DNA from: an uncultured Lachnospiraceae bacterium
GTDB lineage: Bacteria > Bacillota > Clostridia > Lachnospirales > Lachnospiraceae
DNA: 11,397 bases
Direction: 5' to 3'
Assembly (NCBI GenBank): GCA_947651335.1
Contig: CANSYV010000016.1
Span: forward strand, 1-11,397
The translations under genes and the position numbers were made by a program. The notes under the pieces are model-generated. The model did no database searches, was not told where the DNA came from, and saw only the letters and a program-made list of their open reading frames with translations. Each line of letters opens with the position of its first letter. The first letter of the stretch is position 1. Below are positions 7,213 through 11,397 of this stretch, piece by piece.

Positions 7213-7240
7213 AATATATCGTAAGAAAGAAGACTGTCAT
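7213..7240 (-). promoter_or_regulatory. Candidate promoter for apbE, overlapping the divergent gene's leader
   Basis: ATGACA at 7235-7240 (five of six matches to TTGACA), a 16-nt spacer and TATATT at 7213-7218 (five of six matches to TATAAT). The start point would be near 7206, giving a leader of about 66 nt. The -35 box overlaps the ATG of the plus-strand NusG-II gene, so the two promoters would be convergent and could interfere with each other. Confidence 0.4.
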
Positions 7241-7646
7241 GAAATTTTTAAAAGGTTTGCTATACGACAAAAAAGCTCTCTGGCTGACCTTTGCCGTACT
7301 GGCTGTTTTTTTTGCGGCAGCAGCCGCCATATGGATACAGGTCCGTTCTTCATCTGAGGGAAAAACCGCAGCCATTTACCAGGACGGCCGGCTTCTGCGC
7401 CGCATCCCACTCACCGATGGGACGAACGAGTCTTTCAAACTTAAAAGCAGCGGCGGCGGTTATAACACCATCCGGATTTCTGATGGAAAAATCGGCATCA
7501 CCGCCGCCGACTGCCCTGACATGCTGTGTGTAAAGATGGGCATGATTTCTTCCACCGGCTGTCCCATCAGCTGCCTCCCCCATAAACTGGTGATACAAAT
7601 CGAAGACGCAAAGGAGGAGTCCCCCATAGATGCCACCACAAGATAA
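7239..7646 (+). CDS. NusG domain II-containing membrane-anchored protein
   Basis: The 135-residue protein has a short basic N-terminus, one membrane segment at about 13-34, and an extracellular domain (about 40-122) of the NusG-II type (PF07009). The family hallmark CPDMLC (C92, C97) is followed by GMISSTGCPISCLPHKLVIQI (in pieces: C108, C112, then LPHKLVI). As I recall, proteins of this family next to Gx-transporter proteins include EetA of flavin-based extracellular electron transfer loci; that assignment is by family and context only. The domain name does not imply a transcription role. ATG 7239-7241 is chosen because it gives a compact N-terminus; a TTG at 7170 would add 23 residues with no sensible site. 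The Shine-Dalgarno is weak (AGAAAG/AAGA). It overlaps the next gene by 17 nt. Two cysteine pairs could form disulfides or bind a cofactor. Confidence 0.85.
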   Translation: MKFLKGLLYDKKALWLTFAVLAVFFAAAAAIWIQVRSSSEGKTAAIYQDGRLLRRIPLTDGTNESFKLKSSGGGYNTIRISDGKIGITAADCPDMLCVKMGMISSTGCPISCLPHKLVIQIEDAKEESPIDATTR

Positions 7647-8166
7647 CCACACACAGAAAACCAATGTAAAAAAAATGACTCTGCTGGCCCTGTACACCAC
7701 CATAGCCCTGACCATCTTCACCCTGGAGTCTCTCCTGCCTCCGCTGGTGCCGCTGCCCGGTATCAAACTGGGTCTTTCCAACATTGTCACCCTATGGCTT
7801 CTGATGCACACCAGAGCCCGGGATGCCCTGCTGGTGCTGACAGCGCGGATCTTTTTGTCCTCTTTTTTTGCAGGCCAGATGGTCTCATTGATGTACAGCC
7901 TGGCGGGAGGGTTCTTCTGCTTCGCGGCCATGACCCTGCTGTTTCGTATTTTGGGAAACCGATATGTGGTTTTCATCAGCATATTCGGCGCCCTGTTCCA
8001 TAACCTGGGCCAGATCGCCGTTGCTGTGGCCATCACCCAGCTTCCCTCCATGCTGGCCTACCTTCCGGCTCTGGCCATCAGCGGCATTGCCACCGGAACA
8101 TTTACCGGACTGTGCGCATTTTATCTGAAACGGCATATGCCGCCGCGGATTGCCTGGCCGCTATGA
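7630..8166 (+). CDS. Gx transporter family / heptaprenyl diphosphate synthase component I-like membrane protein
   Basis: A 178-residue integral membrane protein of the PF07456 family, recognised by PGIKLGLSNIVTLW at 43-56 and about five to six hydrophobic segments; the overall shape resembles small ECF-type substrate-binding membrane subunits. Database names such as heptaprenyl diphosphate synthase component I reflect an old assignment; no prenyltransferase motif is present. I recall that EetB of extracellular electron transfer loci belongs here. The usual partner, a polyprenyl synthase, does not follow. ATG 7630-7632 overlaps the end of the NusG-II gene by 17 nt and has AGGAG 10 nt upstream, so translation is probably coupled. 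The TGA stop overlaps the TAG stop of the opposite-strand hydrolase by 6 nt. Substrate unknown. Confidence 0.85.
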   Translation: MPPQDNHTQKTNVKKMTLLALYTTIALTIFTLESLLPPLVPLPGIKLGLSNIVTLWLLMHTRARDALLVLTARIFLSSFFAGQMVSLMYSLAGGFFCFAAMTLLFRILGNRYVVFISIFGALFHNLGQIAVAVAITQLPSMLAYLPALAISGIATGTFTGLCAFYLKRHMPPRIAWPL

Positions 8167-9177
8167 TGCCGCATACTGTTTTAAAAAAGAAAAAACAGTA
8201 CCATAATAGGCTTTCGGGTCTGCATAATTGGACAGCCCATGGCCTGCTCCGGGCACTGTCAGCAGTTCTTTCGGCCCTCCAGCCTGTTCATACAGATCAT
8301 ATACCATAGACAACGGTACAAAATCATCTGCCTCTCCATGAATAAACAAAATGGGGAGGCTGCTTTTTTTCACCTGCTCCAGTGCTGAGGCCGCAAAAAG
8401 ACTGTAGCCTCCCCGCATCTGGAATATGAGATTTGTTTCGTATAAGATGGGAAACGGCCCGGCCCCATACCAGTCTTTCAGTTTCCGGCTGAAAATATCC
8501 CAGGCACTGGTATAGGCACAGTCAGATACCACTGCCTTCACCTGCCCGGGAAGTTCCTCGCCGGCTGTCATGAGAGCCGCAGCCCCTCCCATAGACTGGC
8601 CGTGAATCACGATTTCCGCCTGGTTGTCCCTGGAAAGAATATACTGAATCCACTGGATCACATCCAGACGGTCTGTCCATCCCATACCGATGAAATCCCC
8701 CTGGCTCTCCCCATGGCACCGCAAGTCGGGGGAGAGCACCTGCCAGCCCCGGGTTCCATATTCTGCCCCTATGTACTCCATCTCCTCTTTTCTTCCCGTA
8801 TACCCGTAACCGTGGAGCAGCAGCGCCCAGCGGTGCTGTCTCCTGCCTCCGGAATAAACCTTGGCCCGCAGCTCATATCCGTCTTCCGAAACCAGGGATA
8901 CCTCCTCTGTCTTTACTTCAGACAGCCAGAGTTCTTTCTTCTCATAGGCTCTGATCATGTTCTCCTGGGTTTTATCGTCCACCACGTAGGAGGCTTCCAC
9001 GTCCGCCTCCACACTGGCATAGGCATCGTTGTCCCAGATGCTCTCCTTTGGCCTGCACAGAGCCATATCAACCAGAAGATTACTCAGCCAGCAGGTAACT
9101 GCCGCTGCCGCCAGACACAGGCAGCCCAGCAGAAGTGCTGTGATTTTTTTCCAGTTCCTCTTTTTGTGCTTTTCCAT
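8161..9177 (-). CDS. Membrane-anchored alpha/beta hydrolase
   Basis: A 338-residue serine hydrolase with one N-terminal membrane segment (about residues 12-37) preceded by a basic MEKHKKRNWKK, so the catalytic domain is probably outside the cell. After a charged linker the fold begins near residue 93. Seen are the oxyanion strand LLLHGYGYTG (about 119-128), the nucleophile elbow GQSMGG with S195, the acid D284 in HGEADDFVP and H313 in GAGHG, giving a complete triad. The substrate (peptide, ester or acyl group) cannot be told; many Firmicutes have similar proteins named only alpha/beta hydrolase. The start is uncertain: ATG 9175-9177 has AAGGA 12 nt upstream, while TTG 9181-9183 has it at 6 nt and would add two residues. 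It has its own strong promoter and no visible terminator before the convergent Gx gene. Confidence 0.88.
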   Translation of the reverse strand: MEKHKKRNWKKITALLLGCLCLAAAAVTCWLSNLLVDMALCRPKESIWDNDAYASVEADVEASYVVDDKTQENMIRAYEKKELWLSEVKTEEVSLVSEDGYELRAKVYSGGRRQHRWALLLHGYGYTGRKEEMEYIGAEYGTRGWQVLSPDLRCHGESQGDFIGMGWTDRLDVIQWIQYILSRDNQAEIVIHGQSMGGAAALMTAGEELPGQVKAVVSDCAYTSAWDIFSRKLKDWYGAGPFPILYETNLIFQMRGGYSLFAASALEQVKKSSLPILFIHGEADDFVPLSMVYDLYEQAGGPKELLTVPGAGHGLSNYADPKAYYGTVFSFLKQYAAS

Positions 9178-9220
9178 AACCAATCCAGTTCCTTATCGTC
9201 CTGTAAACAAAGATGGTATT

Positions 9221-9249
9221 ATTATAAGGCGCTGGTCATGTAAAAGCAA
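9221..9249 (-). promoter_or_regulatory. Strong candidate sigma-A promoter for the alpha/beta hydrolase
   Basis: TTGCTT at 9244-9249, a 17-nt spacer and a perfect TATAAT at 9221-9226 on the minus strand. The start point would be near 9214, about 37 nt before the hydrolase ATG. It lies just after the end of the phage-derived stretch, with only 5 nt between the small ORF's stop and the -35 box. Confidence 0.7.
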
Positions 9250-9254
9250 CCATT

Positions 9255-9338
9255 TCACATTTCTTTTATATACCTTTCTGATAATCCTTTTGGTTTCTGA
9301 GGCCATGCCGGTTGTCTTTCTTTCCACGCTTTTATCAT
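9255..9338 (-). CDS. Small 27-residue ORF at the broken end of the phage tail operon
   Basis: An open frame of 27 codons beginning MIKAWKERQPAW and ending KGLSERYIKEM, 16 nt after the tail-tube stop. The spacing is what a phage structural operon would show for its next gene, and an AAAGAG-like site lies 8 nt before the ATG. The peptide is basic and Trp/Pro-rich. I do not recognise it. It may be the surviving piece of the tail-assembly gene that normally follows the tube gene, a genuine small protein, or chance coding. No terminator follows it, so phage transcripts could enter the hydrolase gene. Confidence 0.35.
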   Translation of the reverse strand: MIKAWKERQPAWPQKPKGLSERYIKEM

Positions 9339-9354
9339 CTTAAACTCTTTCTTA

Positions 9355-9753
9355 TTAACGCAAAGTAAGTTTTGGCACGTAAATATTAACGGTCGCAGTA
9401 CCAGAGGTCTTTCCCCTGGAAACATCCGGTACCTTTAAAATCCTACAATTCTGTGCGCTAACCGTAATTGCATCATCTTCATTTGCATCAGATACAGATA
9501 CCGAAAATTTCTTCCGGTTGACAGCCAGCCTTCGTAATTTTGCAAGGGACGGGGATGTCCCCTGAAGGGTTAATGCAATTGTCCCGCTCTCATTCGCATT
9601 CTCTTCATAAACCACATCCCCCTGGCATCCCACATTAGGAACCACGGCATCTTCATTCTTGGAAATTGTAATAATTCCATCACTGGAAAACCCGGTTATA
9701 ATTGTCCCATCCACATTGACATTTACTTTCTTAGGGTCATAACTCATGTCCAT
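9355..9753 (-). CDS. Phage tail tube protein (DUF3277-like)
   Basis: A 132-residue phage structural protein beginning MDMSYDPKKVNVNVDGTII (split here: MDMSYDPKK, VNVNVDGTII), with FSSDGIITISKNEDAV, GCQGDVVYEENANESGTIAL and LTLQGTSPSLAKL. The pattern of a short start, a VDG..ITGF strand, then a GxxGDVVxxxN segment and a Ser/Thr-Pro-S repeat-end matches my memory of the DUF3277/PF11681 family, the inner tube of contractile tails, of similar length. The position directly downstream of the sheath gene (19-nt gap) supports this. ATG 9751-9753 has a GGGGGAG site 7 nt upstream; a second Met two codons in is less likely. It would polymerise as hexameric rings inside the sheath. Tail chaperone and tape measure genes, expected next, are absent. 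Confidence 0.75.
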   Translation of the reverse strand: MDMSYDPKKVNVNVDGTIITGFSSDGIITISKNEDAVVPNVGCQGDVVYEENANESGTIALTLQGTSPSLAKLRRLAVNRKKFSVSVSDANEDDAITVSAQNCRILKVPDVSRGKTSGTATVNIYVPKLTLR

Positions 9754-9772
9754 ATGCTTTCTCCCCCTTTCC

Positions 9773-10831
9773 TTAAAGTGTGACTTTTAAAGTACCTTTG
9801 ATTTTTGTGCCATGCACCGCGCCCCCCAGTTGGGCCTCCCAAAAGATATCTGGCATCTGCCTGGACGCCGCCTGTTCCTCTGTGACCTCAGACCTTTTAG
9901 GGACTATAACATTATAGATACCGGCGCCGGATTCTGGGCTCTGCGCAAGAATGGAATAGCCGGCTGCATCCTCCAGCGTCTCAAAAACCCCTGCCGCAAT
10001 CAAGGTAAATCCCGCATCCGTATAAGGGATATTGGGGTTGTCCAGGAATATATCATACAATTTTTCACGAATAGTCTTGGCAATCCAGTCCCCGCCAAGG
10101 ATTGCGTCAATCCATTCCCCATCCAGGCAGCATCCGTTTTTTATATAATTCCTTTTATACTCATTGGTTACAAAATTAATATGGTTCTCCTCCAAAGCTC
10201 CAATTTCTTCTTCTGTCAACGCAGGGACGGAAACTCCCACAGGCATCTTAAATTTCCAGGTAACGCTTTGAGGATACCACGGCCCTACAGCGCCGATCCA
10301 GGCAGCTGCCGCCTGCTCCCCGGGTGTTTCTGTATAAATCACAACAGAACGCCGGGCTTTTACTTCAAGCCCCTTATCGTTTGTCTGGGCAAAATAAAAT
10401 TTCCGATGGTCCTCTTTCCCGGCTGCAAGCTCAGCCTCACTGGATTCACTGTCTTCCGCAAATTTTGACAGCGCCTCAATATAGGAATCCCCTTCCTGAT
10501 CCGTCATGAAAAGGTACCAGTCATTATCCTTTTTCTGATATTCCTTTATCGCATTTACCAATGCTTCAGGAGATTCCGGCGTTTCCAGCCCCACTACTTT
10601 CACCTTTTGAATCAGCTTCTCCGGCGCCGGCCTTGCCTTTCCCTGCCCGAAAATTGCCGCTGCTCTTTTATAAATACTCGTATCCTCTGCCCAGTCCGCC
10701 TTCAGCCCTTCCAGGGTCCGATAACTCTTTGCATCCTTGGCGCCGGCTGTTGACACCAGTAGAATGTCCAGGGCATCCACCGATGTGTCTACCTGCTGCA
10801 GAGATACCACGACTACAACATCCTTACCCAT
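9773..10831 (-). CDS. Phage contractile tail sheath protein (DUF3383-like)
   Basis: A 352-residue structural protein. It starts MGKDVVVVVSLQQVD and has a middle region with NDWYLFMTDQEGD, HRKFYFAQTNDKG and AAAAWIGAVGPWYPQS, followed by GEWIDAILGGDWI and the C-terminal block GAGIYNVIVPKRSEV, RQMPDIFWEAQLGGAVHG and TKIKGTLKVTL. This matches the layout I know for DUF3383/PF11863 proteins of Mu-like and Firmicute myophages, where this subunit builds the contracting sheath. ATG 10829-10831 is chosen because AAAGGAG is 6 nt upstream; a longer TTG start at 10867 lies inside the preceding gene. The ATG overlaps the previous gene's end as ATGGGTAA (8 nt), which implies coupled translation. Conservation of a receptor-like site cannot be judged. 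The frame is intact, so the gene itself is not decayed. Confidence 0.82.
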   Translation of the reverse strand: MGKDVVVVVSLQQVDTSVDALDILLVSTAGAKDAKSYRTLEGLKADWAEDTSIYKRAAAIFGQGKARPAPEKLIQKVKVVGLETPESPEALVNAIKEYQKKDNDWYLFMTDQEGDSYIEALSKFAEDSESSEAELAAGKEDHRKFYFAQTNDKGLEVKARRSVVIYTETPGEQAAAAWIGAVGPWYPQSVTWKFKMPVGVSVPALTEEEIGALEENHINFVTNEYKRNYIKNGCCLDGEWIDAILGGDWIAKTIREKLYDIFLDNPNIPYTDAGFTLIAAGVFETLEDAAGYSILAQSPESGAGIYNVIVPKRSEVTEEQAASRQMPDIFWEAQLGGAVHGTKIKGTLKVTL

Positions 10832-11345
10832 CACTCTCTCCTTTCTGTATTGCAGCCACACCCTCAATGATTCTTATTGTCCTTGCATCCGATCTTACGT
10901 ACCGGATTATCACATCAAACCCATACCTTCTTGTTTCCTCATCCACCTGGAGGAAGGACCGTTCCTGGACATTTGCCACGTCCACAACCGTAAGCCCCTT
11001 CCGGGAAATAAAATCATACCCGGTATGTAAAAACCATCCCTGAGCTTTCTCGGCCAGTTCCAGGGCTTCGTCATCCCCTAAAACCCCCTCCCGGTTTATA
11101 CCGCAGGCGGTAAACGACATCGAACAGGCAGGCTGCTCCCTGCGCACCTCCACGGTCGTGTTTTCTTCGCTTTCTGACCAATCGTATTCTCCAAAACCGT
11201 TATCCGGAATATAGGGAGAAGTTGATGAATAGATCACAAAAGGATACTCCATTTCCGGACTCACCTGATTGCTCAAACAGACCGGTATTTCCAGATGCTC
11301 ACTCAGACCTAAAACAATTTGATTTCTGACATCTCGAAAATTCAT
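10824..11345 (-). CDS. Phage neck / tail terminator protein (LIC_12616-like)
   Basis: A 173-residue protein just upstream of the sheath gene, overlapping it by 8 nt. It begins MNFRDVRNQIVLGLSEHLEIP, (split: MNFRDVRNQIV, LGLSEHLEIP) then YPFVIYSSTSPYI, VRREQPACSMSFTACG, LELAEKAQGWF and DVANVQERSFLQVDEETRRYGFD (in pieces DVANVQERSFL and EETRRYGFD). The alternation of strands, an SMSF-type strand, a helix of A/E/L residues and a final NVQERSFL...RYGFDV strand resembles the neck terminator family found before sheath genes. Its likely role is to cap the tail tube and join it to the head. The function rests mostly on position; it could be another small connector protein. The ATG lies 1 nt after the stop of the preceding frame; no close Shine-Dalgarno is seen, though AAAGGAAAGG lies 15 nt upstream. 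Confidence 0.65.
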   Translation of the reverse strand: MNFRDVRNQIVLGLSEHLEIPVCLSNQVSPEMEYPFVIYSSTSPYIPDNGFGEYDWSESEENTTVEVRREQPACSMSFTACGINREGVLGDDEALELAEKAQGWFLHTGYDFISRKGLTVVDVANVQERSFLQVDEETRRYGFDVIIRYVRSDARTIRIIEGVAAIQKGESDG

Positions 11346-11346
11346 T

Positions 11347-11397
11347 TTATCGGATCGCCGCCTTTCCTTTACGCTCTACCAGATAACGTTTCATTGT
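11347..11397 (-). CDS. C-terminal end of an upstream phage gene (runs off the right edge)
   Basis: The last 16 residues of a minus-strand frame, reading TMKRYLVERKGKAAIR before a TAA stop one nucleotide before the neck-terminator ATG. A Met codon lies at 11392-11394, but the tight spacing in the operon suggests this is the tail of a longer head-tail connector or capsid-accessory gene. Too little is visible to name it. Confidence 0.45.
   Translation of the reverse strand, partial: TMKRYLVERKGKAAIR

Noticed and set aside
7350..8051. 233-codon minus-strand open frame opposite the NusG-II and Gx genes
   Set aside because: No recognisable motifs or suitable ribosome site. The plus-strand genes have family signatures and overlapping, coupled starts.
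8174..8200. 9-bp inverted repeat (arms 8174-8182 and 8192-8200) as a terminator for the Gx gene
   Set aside because: The stem is mostly A-T with an A-rich loop, it lies inside the hydrolase coding sequence, and no T-run follows on the plus strand.
9178..9354. Phage attachment site or tRNA at the prophage-chromosome junction
   Set aside because: No tRNA-like sequence was found, and the other end of the prophage is outside the window, so a matching repeat cannot be tested.
10832..10867. Longer sheath start at a TTG codon inside the neck-terminator gene
   Set aside because: The ATG at 10829-10831 has an AAAGGAG site at good distance, and the added 12 residues do not look like the family N-terminus.

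Overview
The window looks like a moderately GC-rich Firmicute, most likely a gut Clostridia/Lachnospiraceae-type genome. This is an inference from strong AGGAGG ribosome sites, a short archaeal/Thermotoga-type S-adenosylhomocysteine hydrolase, a NusG-II/Gx-transporter/ApbE cluster and a GH13 isomaltase, which together are a familiar combination in that group. No rRNA, tRNA, CRISPR array or insertion sequence was seen.

Layout. At the left edge (1-145, minus) is the N-terminus of an ABC transporter ATPase. A strong hairpin terminator (232-276) separates it from a run of six minus-strand genes, read from right to left: apbE lipoprotein (7140-6091), MTA/SAH-type amidohydrolase (6049-4754), GH13 oligo-1,6-glucosidase (4716-3028), SAHH-family enzyme (2991-1747), rpiB (1730-1290) and a PF06541 membrane protein with a long coiled-coil tail (1287-289). 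The gaps are 41, 37, 36, 16 and 2 nt, so the run is probably one or two transcription units. A good candidate promoter sits across the apbE stop codon and would let the five downstream genes be transcribed separately. Divergent from apbE are two overlapping plus-strand genes: a NusG-domain-II membrane-anchored protein (7239-7646) and a Gx-transporter/heptaprenyl-diphosphate-synthase-component-I family membrane protein (7630-8166). The second meets a minus-strand membrane-anchored alpha/beta hydrolase (9177-8161) tail to tail with a 6-nt overlap of the coding regions.

Right end. From 9255 to the edge the minus strand carries a piece of a contractile-tail prophage: end of an upstream gene, tail/neck terminator, DUF3383-type sheath, DUF3277-type tube, then only a 27-codon ORF before the hydrolase promoter. 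Tail chaperone, tape measure and baseplate genes that should follow are missing, so this is either the broken end of a prophage or a remnant.

How the genes may work together. Two themes stand out. (1) SAM recycling: a deaminase of the MTA/SAH family plus a short SAHH-like enzyme whose adenine-contact positions differ from the classical enzyme suggest SAH breakdown through S-inosylhomocysteine. (2) Flavin/redox chemistry at the membrane: ApbE (covalent FMN attachment) beside NusG-II and Gx proteins, a set resembling extracellular electron transfer or Rnf-associated loci. Both are inferences from family and context. Most genes are ordinary chromosomal genes; no clearly new defence or mobile system is visible.
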